Source: Mesorhizobium jarvisii (lineage in GTDB: Bacteria > Pseudomonadota > Alphaproteobacteria > Rhizobiales > Rhizobiaceae). Taken from it: 64,000 nucleotides of DNA. The notes under the pieces are model-generated. The model searched no databases, was not told where the DNA came from, and was given only the letters and a program-made list of their open reading frames with translations. How positions within the stretch are numbered: position 1 is the stretch's first letter; the number at the start of each line of letters is the position of its first letter. Shown here piece after piece: positions 1 through 9,102 of the stretch. Made by a program: the position numbers and the translations under genes. The stretch spans positions 124,001 through 188,000 of the forward strand of contig NZ_QZXA01000008.1 in the NCBI RefSeq assembly GCF_003601985.1. Reading direction: 5' to 3'.

Positions 1-996
1 GCCTGGCAGCGCGATTTCTTCGAGATTGTCGGCCTTGACGACCTTTTCGAGCACGGCAATCTGCCGGAGCGGGCCAGTCCGGTCGGCGCCGACATTGGTC
101 CGCTGACGGCGCAAGCGGCGGCGGAGCTCGGCCTGAGCGAAAACTGCCGGGTCGGCGCCGGTGTCATCGACGCCTATGCCGGCGCGCTTGGCGTGCTCGG
201 CGGCTTTGCCGGCGACGATCAGGATATCGGCCGGCATCTGGCGCTGATCGCCGGCACGTCGAGCTGCGTCATGGCGATGTCGCCCGATCCGCAGCCTTTC
301 GCCGGGGTCTGGGGCCCTTACTATGGTGCTGCGCTGCCGAAGCTGTGGCTGTCGGAAGGCGGCCAGTCGGCCACCGGCGCGCTGCTCGACCACATTATCC
401 GCTGGCACGGCGCCGGCGGCGAGCCGGACGCCGCCATGCACGCCAAGATCGCCAGGCGGGTCGCCGAACTGCGCGCCGCCGAGGGCGACAACCTCGCCGC
501 GCGCCTGCATGTGCTGCCGGATTTTCATGGCAACCGCTCGCCGCTCGCCGACCCGCATGCCGTCGGCGTCGTCAGCGGGCTGACGCTGGATTCCTCTTTC
601 GACAGTCTTTGCAAGCTCTACTGGCGCACCGCCGTCGGCATCGCGCTCGGCGTGCGCCATGTGCTGGAGGCGCTGAACGAGAATGGCTATCTGATCGACA
701 CGCTGCATGTCACCGGCGGCCACACCAAGAACCCGCTGCTGATGGAGCTCTACGCCGACGCCACCGGCTGCACGGTGGTCGAGCCGCTGGCCGACGAGGC
801 GGTGCTGCTCGGCACCGGCATGGTTGCCGCCACCGCCGCCGGGCTTTTTCCCGACCTCAACGCCGCCTGCCTTGCCATGCAGCAAGGCGGCAAGAGGCGG
901 GCCGCCAACCCGGCAGCCGGCGCCCGCTTCGACCGCGACTACCGGATTTTCCTGGAGATGCACCGCCAACGCCAGGCGCTCGACGCCATCCGGTAG
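1..996 (+). CDS. FGGY-family carbohydrate kinase, 5' end outside window
   Basis: Cytoplasmic ATP-dependent sugar kinase of the FGGY type, expected to phosphorylate a ketose. The frame is open from base 1, so the N-terminal substrate-binding domain is largely missing; 331 residues are visible, mostly the C-terminal ATPase-fold domain. Family marks are the hinge segment GAGVIDAYAGALG, the phosphate-loop-like AGTSSCVMAMS, GGQSATGALLDH, and GGHTKNPLLMELYAD near the end. The GGQSATG segment suggests the ribulokinase-like branch rather than classical xylulokinase. It converges on a polyol ABC operon, with stop codons 8 bp apart, and probably uses the ketose made by the dehydrogenase at 2093-3139. 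The exact substrate cannot be read. Confidence 0.9.
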   Translation, partial: AWQRDFFEIVGLDDLFEHGNLPERASPVGADIGPLTAQAAAELGLSENCRVGAGVIDAYAGALGVLGGFAGDDQDIGRHLALIAGTSSCVMAMSPDPQPFAGVWGPYYGAALPKLWLSEGGQSATGALLDHIIRWHGAGGEPDAAMHAKIARRVAELRAAEGDNLAARLHVLPDFHGNRSPLADPHAVGVVSGLTLDSSFDSLCKLYWRTAVGIALGVRHVLEALNENGYLIDTLHVTGGHTKNPLLMELYADATGCTVVEPLADEAVLLGTGMVAATAAGLFPDLNAACLAMQQGGKRRAANPAAGARFDRDYRIFLEMHRQRQALDAIR

Positions 997-1004
997 GCTT
1001 TTGC

Positions 1005-2090
1005 CTACTGCTTGCGCAGCGACGCGCCTGATGTCGCGTCGAACAAATGGATGGCCTCTTCCTCGAATGTGTAGCGGACAGGGGCATTCAGCGCCGGGCA
1101 TTCGCGTGCCGGAACCAGCGCGCTAATCTCCTTGCCGCCGGAGCCGAATGTCACCAGCGCGTCATTGCCGTGGAATTCGATGAGATCGGCCGTGCCTTGC
1201 AATATGCCGGCGGCGCCGGCATTCGCCGTCTTCAGGTCCGGCGGCCGGATGCCCAGCACGGCGCGGTCGCCATGCTGCAGATGGAAACCCCGGCCCTCGA
1301 TCGAAAGCACCGTTCCCGCGCCGGTCAACGTCCAGTCATTGCCCGAGCGGCCGACCGTCACCTCGACGAAGTTCATGTTCGGCGTACCGATGAAACCAGC
1401 CACGAACATGTTGGCCGGGCGCAGGTAGATTTCCGCCGGTGCGCCGATCTGCTCGATGACCCCCTCTTTCAGCAGCACGATGCGATCGGCCAGCGTCATC
1501 GCCTCCAGCTGGTCATGGGTGACGTAGACGGTGGTGGTCTTCAGCGACTGGTGCAGGCGCGCGATCTCGACACGCATATGGTTGCGCAATTTGGCGTCGA
1601 GATTGGAAAGCGGCTCGTCGAACAGGAAGACTTTCGGCGTCTTGATCATCGCACGGGCAATGGCGACGCGCTGCTGCTGGCCGCCGGAAAGCTCGGCCGG
1701 CTTGCGGCCGAGATAGGGCTCCAGCCCGAGCGTCCTCGACACCGCGTCGACCCGCTTGCGGATCTCGGCCACCGGCACCTTCTGGCGCCGCAGGCCGAAG
1801 GCGATGTTGTCGAAGATCGTCATATGCGGATAGAGCGCGTAGTTCTGGAACACCATGGCGATGCCGCGGTCGCCCGGATCGAGATCGTTGACCACCTTGC
1901 CGCCGATCGAGACCTCGCCGCCGCTGATGTCCTCCAGCCCCGCCAGCATGCGCAGCAAGGTCGACTTGCCGCAGCCGGACGGGCCGAGGAACACGACGAA
2001 TTCGTGTTCCTCGATCGAGAGGTTGAGGTCGCGGATGACAGTGGTGGCGCCATAGGCCTTGTCGACATGGGAGCAAACGATCGCGGACAT
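1005..2090 (-). CDS. Sugar/polyol ABC transporter ATP-binding protein (MalK/UgpC type)
   Basis: Energising ATPase of the polyol importer, on the cytoplasmic face of the membrane. The 361-residue length is that of the MalK/UgpC/SmoK group. Walker A GPSGCGKST lies at residues ~36-44, the signature LSGGQQQR at ~135, Walker B FLFDEP at ~157, and the switch histidine in YVTHDQ follows. The C-terminal third is the TOBE/regulatory domain of sugar importers. It is the last gene of a minus-strand operon and starts 2 bp after the dehydrogenase stop, so it is probably co-translated with it. MalK-type ATPases often serve several importers; here linkage points to one. Confidence 0.95.
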   Translation of the reverse strand: MSAIVCSHVDKAYGATTVIRDLNLSIEEHEFVVFLGPSGCGKSTLLRMLAGLEDISGGEVSIGGKVVNDLDPGDRGIAMVFQNYALYPHMTIFDNIAFGLRRQKVPVAEIRKRVDAVSRTLGLEPYLGRKPAELSGGQQQRVAIARAMIKTPKVFLFDEPLSNLDAKLRNHMRVEIARLHQSLKTTTVYVTHDQLEAMTLADRIVLLKEGVIEQIGAPAEIYLRPANMFVAGFIGTPNMNFVEVTVGRSGNDWTLTGAGTVLSIEGRGFHLQHGDRAVLGIRPPDLKTANAGAAGILQGTADLIEFHGNDALVTFGSGGKEISALVPARECPALNAPVRYTFEEEAIHLFDATSGASLRKQ

Positions 2091-2092
2091 GG

Positions 2093-3139
2093 TCAGCCCT
2101 TCTCGCCGGTGAGCAGGATCTGCAGCTTGACGTCTTCCGGATTGCCTTGGGCAGCGCGCTCGAACGCCTCGATGCTGTCTGAGAAATCATAGGTGCCGGT
2201 GATCAGCGGCTTGAGGTCGACCTTGCCGGAGGCGATCAGTTGCAAGGCGCGGTCGAAAATGTTGGCGTAGCGGAACACCGTCTCGATGCGGACCTCCTTC
2301 GAGATCGCCGCCGGCACGTTGAGGGCAACCGGCTCCACCGGCAGGCCGACCAGCACCACCGCGCCGCCCGGCCGCACGACATCGAACAGATCGGCGAAGG
2401 CCTTCGGGCTGCCGCTGGCTTCGAAGACGATGTCGGCACCCCAATTGTCGGTCGCGGCGGCTACCGCGTCGGCCAGCGAGCGCTCGCCGATATTGACCGG
2501 CACGATGCCGGCATATTGCGCGGCGATCTTCAGCTTGGGCGCGGAAAAATCGGAGATCAGCACCTTTGAACAGCCGCCGGCCAGGGCGGCAAGCGCGATC
2601 ATGATGCCGATCGGGCCGCAGCCGACGACGACGGCGACATCGCCCGGAACGATGCGGGCACGGCTTGCCGCCTGCATGCCGATGGCGAAGGGCTCGACCA
2701 TCGCGCCCTCGGCGAAAGAGACGTTGTCCGGCAGTTTGTAGGTGAAGGCGGCGGGATGCACCGCATAGGGCGCGAGCACGCCATGCACCGGCGGCGTCGC
2801 CCAGAAACTGACGTCGGGATCGACATTGTAGATGCCGAGCTTTGTCGCGCGCGACGACAAGTTCGGCACGCCCGGCTCCATGCAGACGCGGTCGCCGACC
2901 TTGAACGTCTCGACATTGGCGCCGGTCTCGACGACCGTTCCCGCGGCTTCGTGGCCGAGCACCATCGGCGCGCGCACGACATAGCTGCCGATGGCGCCAT
3001 GGGTGTAATAGTGCACGTCGCTGCCGCAGACGCCTACGGTGTGGATGGCGATCTTGACGTCGTCCGGCCCGACATCGAGCGGCAGCGCGATCTCGCGCAA
3101 CGACAGTTCGCCTTTTTTCTCAAGCACCAGTGCCCGCAT
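2093..3139 (-). CDS. Zinc-dependent polyol dehydrogenase (xylitol/sorbitol dehydrogenase-like)
   Basis: Medium-chain NAD-dependent dehydrogenase expected to oxidise an imported polyol to a ketose. In the 348 residues the catalytic zinc ligands are visible as C38 (GVCGSD), H63-E64 (GHEAAG) and E149 (VEPFA), and the NAD-binding fold has GCGPIG at 173-178. The four cysteines of the structural zinc loop are absent: the segment around residues 88-105 reads EPGVPNLSSRATK. So it should bind only the catalytic zinc, as some sorbitol dehydrogenases do. Overall it resembles rhizobial xylitol/L-iditol dehydrogenases. It lies inside the ABC operon, directly before the ATPase gene, which ties import to oxidation. 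Substrate among xylitol, arabitol or sorbitol is unresolved. Confidence 0.88.
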   Translation of the reverse strand: MRALVLEKKGELSLREIALPLDVGPDDVKIAIHTVGVCGSDVHYYTHGAIGSYVVRAPMVLGHEAAGTVVETGANVETFKVGDRVCMEPGVPNLSSRATKLGIYNVDPDVSFWATPPVHGVLAPYAVHPAAFTYKLPDNVSFAEGAMVEPFAIGMQAASRARIVPGDVAVVVGCGPIGIMIALAALAGGCSKVLISDFSAPKLKIAAQYAGIVPVNIGERSLADAVAAATDNWGADIVFEASGSPKAFADLFDVVRPGGAVVLVGLPVEPVALNVPAAISKEVRIETVFRYANIFDRALQLIASGKVDLKPLITGTYDFSDSIEAFERAAQGNPEDVKLQILLTGEKG

Positions 3140-3154
3140 CGGGAAATCCTCACA

Positions 3155-3967
3155 TCAAGTCTTTTTTTGCCGGAAAACGGAATTCAGGAAGCCGCTGAGC
3201 ACGCCGAGGAACAGCAGCGGCGGCAGCGACAGGAGCACGACCGAGGCGTTGAGAATCCCCCATGGCACGTTCATGCCTTGCTGGGAGAGTTCCGAGGCGA
3301 CGATCGGCAAGGTCTTGGCGTTGGAGCTGGACAGCATCAGCGCGATCAGGAATTCGTTCCAGACCAGCACGAAGCTGAAGGCGACCGCCCCTGCCAGGGA
3401 GCGGGCGGCCACGGGCAGCGCGATGCGCCAGAACACCGAATAGGCGCCGTAGCCGTCGACGAAGGCGGCTTCCTCGATGTCTTTCGGCACGCTCTGGAAG
3501 GCGGGGATGGCGAGCCACATGATCACCGAGATGGTGAGCAACGAATAGGTGATGATCAGCGCCGGCAAAGTATCGTAGAGGCCGACCTGCAGCCAGATCA
3601 CCATCAGCGGGATGGCGACCGCCACCGGCGGCAGGAAGCGCAGCGACAGCACGAAGAACTGGATGTCGCCGGCCCAGCGGTTGGGATAGCGCGCCACCGC
3701 GTAAGCCGCCGGCAGGCCGAGCACGATGCCGATCAGCACGGCCGAGCCGCAGGCGACGACCGAGTTGTAGAGCCCGGTGAGCACGCTGTCGCGGCCGAGG
3801 ATGTAGCCGATGTTGGCCCATGTCGGCGTGAACACCAGGCGCGGCACGCGGGTAATGATGTCGACATTGTTCTTCAGCGCATTGAGCGCCGTCCACAGCA
3901 GCGGAAACACGGCCAGGAATCCAGCCAGCGCCAATATGGCCTTGCCGATCAGGCGACCCGGTCTCAT
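3155..3967 (-). CDS. Carbohydrate ABC transporter permease (MalG-like)
   Basis: Inner-membrane permease of the polyol importer, 270 residues, about six membrane segments. The conserved cytoplasmic EAA loop is visible as EEAAFVDGYGAYSVFWRIALP in the second half. The start chosen is the ATG at 3967, whose ATGA overlaps the stop of the upstream permease gene. The frame stays open for over 100 codons further upstream, but that part is a shadow of the neighbouring gene. With 3964-4830 it forms the MalF/MalG-type heterodimer. Confidence 0.93.
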   Translation of the reverse strand: MRPGRLIGKAILALAGFLAVFPLLWTALNALKNNVDIITRVPRLVFTPTWANIGYILGRDSVLTGLYNSVVACGSAVLIGIVLGLPAAYAVARYPNRWAGDIQFFVLSLRFLPPVAVAIPLMVIWLQVGLYDTLPALIITYSLLTISVIMWLAIPAFQSVPKDIEEAAFVDGYGAYSVFWRIALPVAARSLAGAVAFSFVLVWNEFLIALMLSSSNAKTLPIVASELSQQGMNVPWGILNASVVLLSLPPLLFLGVLSGFLNSVFRQKKT

Positions 3968-4830
3968 GCCTGCACCCGCTTCCACAGCATGGTGAAGGTG
4001 ATGACGGTGGCGATCATCATCAGCACGGCCATGGCCGAGGCGTATGAGACCTTGCCGGACTCGATGAAGCCTTGCGAGAAGGCGTACATGTCGAGCGTCT
4101 CGGTGGCCACGCCCGGTCCGCCGCGGGTCATCACATAGATCAGGTCGAAGGAGCGCAGCGATTCGATCATCTTGACGAACATCAGGCTGATCAACGGCGC
4201 CTTCAGCATCGGCAAGGTGACATAGGCGTGGATCTGCCAGCGTTTGGCATGGTCGAGCCGCGCCGCCTCGATCGGCTGCGGCGGCAAGGTTTCGAGCAGT
4301 TTCAGCACGATGACGGCGAAGAACAGCCCCCATTGCCAGACATCGACCGAAGCGACGGCGAACAAGGCCGTCGCCGGCTTGGACAGCGGGTCGAAGATTA
4401 GCCCACCGGTCAGTAGCCTATAGGGATAGGTGGCGATGCCGTAGAGAGGGTGATAGGCGAACTTCCAGACGAAGGCCGCCGAGACGCGCGGCAACAGCAC
4501 CGGGATGATGAAGAGCAGGCAGTAGATATTGCGTAGGCGTGGGCTGGCGACCTCGAACATCAGCACGCCGAGGCCGATCGCCACCACCATGGTCGCGACA
4601 ACAGTGACGATCTCCCACTTCACCGACACCCAGACCGCGTTGAGGAAGCGGCGGTCGAGGAAGAGGTCGACGAAGTTAGACAGCCAGACCCAGGAATAAT
4701 CGGGTGTGCTCAACTCGCGATTCTGCAAGGCGATGACGATGGCGTAGAGCGTCGGCACCATCGACAGCACCAGAAGGATGGCAATGGTCGGAACGACGAA
4801 GGTGACAGGGAGCGACGTGCGTCGGGCCAT
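3964..4830 (-). CDS. Carbohydrate ABC transporter permease (MalF-like)
   Basis: First permease of the polyol importer, about 288 residues with six predicted membrane helices and the EAA-loop sequence IEAARLDHAKRWQIHAYVTLP. An ATG also exists at 4836, but an AGGA element sits only 3 nt before that one and 9 nt before the ATG at 4830, so 4830 is preferred. The stop overlaps the start of the next permease by 4 bp. It follows the binding-protein gene, separated from it by a strong hairpin at 4892-4947, which fits lower expression of the permeases than of the binding protein. Confidence 0.93.
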   Translation of the reverse strand: MARRTSLPVTFVVPTIAILLVLSMVPTLYAIVIALQNRELSTPDYSWVWLSNFVDLFLDRRFLNAVWVSVKWEIVTVVATMVVAIGLGVLMFEVASPRLRNIYCLLFIIPVLLPRVSAAFVWKFAYHPLYGIATYPYRLLTGGLIFDPLSKPATALFAVASVDVWQWGLFFAVIVLKLLETLPPQPIEAARLDHAKRWQIHAYVTLPMLKAPLISLMFVKMIESLRSFDLIYVMTRGGPGVATETLDMYAFSQGFIESGKVSYASAMAVLMMIATVITFTMLWKRVQA

Positions 4831-4891
4831 TGGCATCTATCCTCGCTTGCGTCTCGATCGTGTCGGCATGATTTCCTCGTTGGGCAAATTC

Positions 4892-4947
4892 CCCGTGGCG
4901 CGCAGGTCCCGGCGTTGCGGACAATGCCGCGGACCGCGTGCCACGGG
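4892..4947 (-). promoter_or_regulatory. Intercistronic hairpin after the binding-protein gene
   Basis: CCCGTGGC at 4892-4899 pairs with GCCACGGG at 4940-4947, and inside it GGTCC pairs with GGACC, giving a long GC-rich stem between the binding-protein stop and the permease start. Hairpins at this place in ABC operons commonly stabilise the binding-protein mRNA or attenuate the downstream genes. The function is inferred; the pairing is read directly. Confidence 0.6.
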
Positions 4948-4960
4948 CGGGAGGATGGCC

Positions 4961-6235
4961 CTACTTCTTCTTCGCCAGCTCGTTGGCATAGGCGTCGAGT
5001 TCGTTGAGGCCGCCCTTGATGTCGGTCCGGGTGCCGGTCACCAGTTCCTCGAGGATGATGCCCCAGCGGTCGCCGAGATCGGGCCAGCGCGGATCCTGCC
5101 AGAAGTTGACCGCGGTGACCTTGCCGGTTTCGGCCAGCGCCTGGCCGAGATCGGCGCCGTAGATGTCGGCGAACTCCTTGCTGGACAGGATGCTGGTGCG
5201 GTTCAACTCGCCGAACTGGTGGGCGTCGAGCCGGCGCTTCTCGTTTTCCTTCGATGTCGCCCAGGCGATGAACAGGCCGGCGCATTTCTTCGAAGCGTCA
5301 TCGGCATTGGCCTTCGCCGCGATGGCAAGGCCATGGCCGTAACCGCCGCCGGGCAGCGGCGAGGGCGGCGGCAGGAAGCCGATCTTGCCGACCACCTGCG
5401 AGGTCTTCGGGTCCACCGCCATGCCCGACAGCGGCGTCGATTCGACGAGGATGGCGACCTGGCCCGACAGGAAGGCGCCGGTCGATTCGTCCCAGCTGCC
5501 GGTCTGCGTGCCGGGTGCCGAATCCTTGAACAGCTTCAGATAGGTTTCGGTCGCCTTGACGGCGGCGTCCGAATTGAAGACCGGCTTGTCGCCATCGAAC
5601 CACTGGCCGCCATAGGCCTTGAAGAACGGCATCCAGCGCCAGACATTGGCGCCCGAGCCGCGCGCGCCGCGCAGCGCGATGCCATACATGCCCTTGTCCG
5701 GGTTGGTGAGCTTCGGCACGTCGGCGATCAGCTCGTCCAGCGTCTTGGGTGGCTGGATGCCGGCGGCCTCGAGCACGTCCTTGCGGTAGACCATCAGGTC
5801 GCCGCCGCCGGTCAGCGGCGCGAACCAGACCTTGCCGTCAAAGGTGGCGACCTTCTGGCGGCCGGGATCGAAGTCGGCATAGTCATAGTCAGCCGGATAA
5901 TAATCGGTCAGCGGCACGATCCATTTCGACGAGGCAAACAATGCGACATTGGCTTCGTCGACATAGTAGACGTTGTAATTGCCGACGGTGGACGCATCGG
6001 CGCGCGATTTCGCCCGGCGGTCGTTTTCGTTCAGATAGTCGATCTGGAAGCCGGCGCCGGCAAGCTTCTCGAACTCGGCCTTGGAGTCCTCCAGAAGCGT
6101 CAGGCCGTCGCGCGGCTGCGCCAGCACCTTGACCGGCGCCGAGCAGACCGGCGCCTGTGCCAGCGCGATGGTTGATACGGTAGCGGAAAGCATGAAAGCT
6201 GCGCCCAAGCCCGCAGCGAGCCGAATTGGTTTCAT
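4961..6235 (-). CDS. ABC transporter substrate-binding protein, polyol/sugar type
   Basis: Periplasmic solute-binding protein of the family that serves MalFG-type importers (SmoE-like). The 424 residues begin with a Sec signal peptide: KPIR, a hydrophobic core to about residue 22, then ALAQA before APVCSAPV. The body has the usual YRKDVLEAAGI and GGGYGHGLAIAAKA segments. A good ribosome site (GGAGGAG) precedes the ATG. It is the first structural gene of the operon, 239 bp downstream of the AraC-type regulator transcribed in the same direction, and is separated from the permeases by a hairpin. Ligand unknown; the linked dehydrogenase favours a sugar alcohol. Confidence 0.93.
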   Translation of the reverse strand: MKPIRLAAGLGAAFMLSATVSTIALAQAPVCSAPVKVLAQPRDGLTLLEDSKAEFEKLAGAGFQIDYLNENDRRAKSRADASTVGNYNVYYVDEANVALFASSKWIVPLTDYYPADYDYADFDPGRQKVATFDGKVWFAPLTGGGDLMVYRKDVLEAAGIQPPKTLDELIADVPKLTNPDKGMYGIALRGARGSGANVWRWMPFFKAYGGQWFDGDKPVFNSDAAVKATETYLKLFKDSAPGTQTGSWDESTGAFLSGQVAILVESTPLSGMAVDPKTSQVVGKIGFLPPPSPLPGGGYGHGLAIAAKANADDASKKCAGLFIAWATSKENEKRRLDAHQFGELNRTSILSSKEFADIYGADLGQALAETGKVTAVNFWQDPRWPDLGDRWGIILEELVTGTRTDIKGGLNELDAYANELAKKK

Positions 6236-6381
6236 TGATTTTCTCCTCCAGGAACATTCGCAGGAAGCGCAAGTCCTCGGGCTTCGCGATCCTCACCATC
6301 GCCCGAACGACAAGCCACCCATCGCCAAAATGCGGAGTTCAACCGGGCCAAGCTAGAAGCCCCGTTGCAGCAAACCTGTAC

Positions 6382-6405
6382 TTTTATGCATTGTGCAGCG
6401 CAAAA
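6382..6405. promoter_or_regulatory. Possible AraC-regulator site before the polyol operon
   Basis: The 239-bp gap between the AraC gene and the binding-protein gene contains TTTTATGC, 8 bp, GCGCAAAA (6382-6389 and 6398-6405), an imperfect inverted repeat about 150 bp before the start codon. It is the only such symmetry I noticed in the gap and fits a regulator site. No promoter boxes could be assigned with confidence. Confidence 0.3.
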
Positions 6406-6474
6406 TACGGCGCCCTGCAACGAAGTCCGTCACATGAGTATCGATCGCGTGAAAGCCGCTGATTTAGGCCGTGC

Positions 6475-7392
6475 TTATGCGCGCATCGTCAGCCGCTGCC
6501 GCGACAGCTTGCGATAGGAGGACGGCGTCATCTTGTGCTTGCGCAGGAAGGCGCGGTTGAAGTTGGAGATGTTCATGTAGCCGACCTGGAAACAGATGTC
6601 GGTGATCGCGACATCGGTGTCGGCCAACAGCTTGCAGGCCTGCCAGAGCCGGAGCTTGGCGAGGTGGTCGCTGAAGGAGTTGCCGGTGTTCTTCTGGAAG
6701 AAGCGCGAGAATGTGCTCTCGCTCATCCCGGCGCGTTCGGCAACGTCCGGCAGCTTCAGATCCTCGGCGAAATGCTGGAACAGATAGGTCAGGGTGCGCT
6801 GGATGATGTCGAGCGAGGCGGCGTCGAGGAGCGGCGAGAAATCCGGCGACGACAAAAGCTCGTATTCGTCGGTCCTGGCCAGCAGGTCGACCAGTTCGAG
6901 GAACAGGCAGAGGCGCGCGAGCCCATGCACGGTTCCCATCCGCTCCATCAGCTCGGCGCCTTCCAGCGCCGTGCGGCCGTGGAAGACCATGCCGCGCAGC
7001 GACCGCTCCAGGAACGGCTCCAGTTCGCGCAGTTCCGGCAGCAGGCCCACCGAGCCGCGCAGCCTCTGCGCATCGAATTGCAGGACGATGTCGCGGCCTT
7101 CGATCAACTCGCCCGGCTGCACCGCCGTCACCCAGTCATGCGGCAGGCCGCCGCCGACAATGGTCAGGTAGCCCGGCCCGAACTCGCCGATGTGATCGCC
7201 GACCAGGACCACGCCGGAGGATTTGCGCAGCAGATGGATTTCGTATTCCGGATGGAAGTTCCAGACATTGCGCTCCCAGGGATAGTCATCGAGCCGCCAC
7301 AGGAAACTGTCGCTCGCCTCGGTCACGATGTGCTCGAAAGCGGGCGCCGTGCGCGGAATCGCGGCCGTGTTTTTTCGCTGCCTGAACGCCAT
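6475..7392 (-). CDS. AraC family transcriptional regulator
   Basis: Cytoplasmic DNA-binding regulator, 305 residues. The N-terminal part is a cupin-like sensing domain (segment HPEYEIHLL, then GPGYLTIVGGGLPHDW). The C-terminal ~100 residues carry the double helix-turn-helix of AraC/XylS proteins: LPDVAERAGMSESTFSRFFQK and DICFQVGYMNISNFNRAF. The start at 7392 is chosen because GGGAGGA lies a few bases upstream; the frame extends 13 codons further without a ribosome site. It stands directly upstream of the polyol ABC operon in the same orientation, which makes it the likely activator of that operon. Confidence 0.92.
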   Translation of the reverse strand: MAFRQRKNTAAIPRTAPAFEHIVTEASDSFLWRLDDYPWERNVWNFHPEYEIHLLRKSSGVVLVGDHIGEFGPGYLTIVGGGLPHDWVTAVQPGELIEGRDIVLQFDAQRLRGSVGLLPELRELEPFLERSLRGMVFHGRTALEGAELMERMGTVHGLARLCLFLELVDLLARTDEYELLSSPDFSPLLDAASLDIIQRTLTYLFQHFAEDLKLPDVAERAGMSESTFSRFFQKNTGNSFSDHLAKLRLWQACKLLADTDVAITDICFQVGYMNISNFNRAFLRKHKMTPSSYRKLSRQRLTMRA

Positions 7393-7644
7393 CCGTTCCT
7401 CCCGGCGGGTTCGCTGGCTGCCGGTCTCCACGACAATCCGTAGCAGCCAGCGGCCGGCAAGGGAACGAGGCTACGGTAGCCCCTGGAATGGCGCTGGCTC
7501 AATCGGTGCCCGCTCCTCCTCCCTTGCCATCATGTCGCATTTCGTTCAATAGACGGCGCAAACGCCGCGAAACCGAAGGTTTTGCCGTTTGCAATGCGGC
7601 TTCCGGCCTATGCCGATGCGCCGCAACCTTGAAAGAGCGGAACA

Positions 7645-9048
7645 ATGTCTGCGATCGAAGCCGGCGCTCGCGCGCCGGAAAATCTTTGGCGTCAGGAAAT
7701 CAGGGCGACGCTGGCGCTGGCCTGGCCGATGGTGCTGACCAATCTCGGCCAGACCGCGATGACGGCCACCGACGTCATGATGATGGGCAGGCTCGGGCCG
7801 GACACGCTGGCCAGCGGCGCGCTTGGCGCCAACCTCTATTTCATGCCGCTGATCTTCGGCCTCGGCCTGATGCTGGCGACCTCCCCGATGATCGCCACCG
7901 AGCTCGGCCGCCGCCGCTATTCGGTGCGCGATTTGCGCCGCACCGTGCGCCAGGGCCTGTGGCTGGCGATCCTGATCTCGATCCCGATCTGGATCGTGCT
8001 CTGGCACGGTGAGGCGATCCTGCTGGCGATGGGGCAGGAACCCGCGCTGGCGCACCAGGCCGGCATCTATTTGCGCTGGCTGGAATGGGCGGTGCTGCCT
8101 TTCTACGGCTATATCGTGCTGCGCTCGTTCATCTCGGCGCTGGAGCGGCCGGGCTGGGCGCTGATCATCGTCTTCGTCGCCGTCGCCTGCAACGCGCTGT
8201 TCAACTGGGTGTTCATGTTCGGCAATCTCGGCTTTCCGGCGATGGGCATTGCCGGCTCGGGCCTCGCCACCTCGCTGTCCAGCATGCTGATGTTCATGGG
8301 CATGGCTCTCGTGGTGATGCTGGAGAAGAGGTTCCGGCGCTACCGCCTGTTCGGCCGCTTCTGGCGGTCCGACTGGCCGCGCTTCAAGGGCCTGCTGCGG
8401 CTCGGCCTGCCGATTGCCGGCATCCTCGCCTTCGAGGTGACGATCTTCAACGCGGCGGCCCTGTTGATGGGCCTGATCGACGCGGATTCGCTGGCCGCGC
8501 ACGCCATCGCCATCCAGATCGCCTCGATCTCCTTCATGGTGCCGCTCGGCCTCAACCAGGCGGTGACGGTTCGCGTCGGGCTTGCGCATGGCGCCGGCAA
8601 TCCGGAGGGCGTGTCGCGTGCCGGCTGGACCGCGTTCGTCATCGGCGTCTCGTTCATGGCGCTGATGGGGCTGGTGATGGTGCTGTGGCCGCATCTCTTG
8701 ATCAGCGCCTTCATCGACCTCGCCAACCCGGCCAATGCCAGGGTGATCGCGCTTGCCGTGTCGTTCCTGGTGTTTGCCGCACTGTTCCAGGTCTTCGACG
8801 GCGCGCAGGCGGTGGCCGCCGGCATGCTGCGCGGCCTGCACGACACCAAGGTGCCGATGATCTATGCCGCGATCGGCTATTGGGGCTTCGGCCTGCCGCT
8901 CGGCGTGCTGCTCGCCTTCCATTTCGGCTTCCACGGCGTCGGCATCTGGATCGGCCTGTCGTCGGGGCTGGCGGTGGTGGCGGCGCTGCTCCTGGCGCGC
9001 TGGCTGCGGCGGGATCGGTTGGCACCGCCGCTGGCGTTCGGGCATTGA
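7645..9048 (+). CDS. MATE family efflux transporter
   Basis: Inner-membrane cation-coupled multidrug exporter of the NorM/DinF type. The 467 residues contain about twelve hydrophobic segments in two homologous halves. The N-terminal half shows LALAWPMVLTNLGQTAM and the family segment PMIATELGRRR; the second half has GLPIAGILAFEVTIFNAAALL and LNQAVTVRVG. A GAGCGGA element precedes the ATG. It is divergent from the AraC gene, with a 252-bp gap holding both promoters, and has no evident operon partner. Substrate not predictable. Confidence 0.93.
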   Translation: MSAIEAGARAPENLWRQEIRATLALAWPMVLTNLGQTAMTATDVMMMGRLGPDTLASGALGANLYFMPLIFGLGLMLATSPMIATELGRRRYSVRDLRRTVRQGLWLAILISIPIWIVLWHGEAILLAMGQEPALAHQAGIYLRWLEWAVLPFYGYIVLRSFISALERPGWALIIVFVAVACNALFNWVFMFGNLGFPAMGIAGSGLATSLSSMLMFMGMALVVMLEKRFRRYRLFGRFWRSDWPRFKGLLRLGLPIAGILAFEVTIFNAAALLMGLIDADSLAAHAIAIQIASISFMVPLGLNQAVTVRVGLAHGAGNPEGVSRAGWTAFVIGVSFMALMGLVMVLWPHLLISAFIDLANPANARVIALAVSFLVFAALFQVFDGAQAVAAGMLRGLHDTKVPMIYAAIGYWGFGLPLGVLLAFHFGFHGVGIWIGLSSGLAVVAALLLARWLRRDRLAPPLAFGH

Positions 9049-9102
9049 ACCAGACGGCCGGTGGCCGCCAGCGGTCATCAACACTTGCAGATGTGGGGCA
9101 AG

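Noticed and set aside
7546..9084. A 512-codon minus-strand frame opposite the MATE gene
   Set aside because: Same reason: shadow of a well-defined membrane protein, composition dominated by H, R, Q and D.
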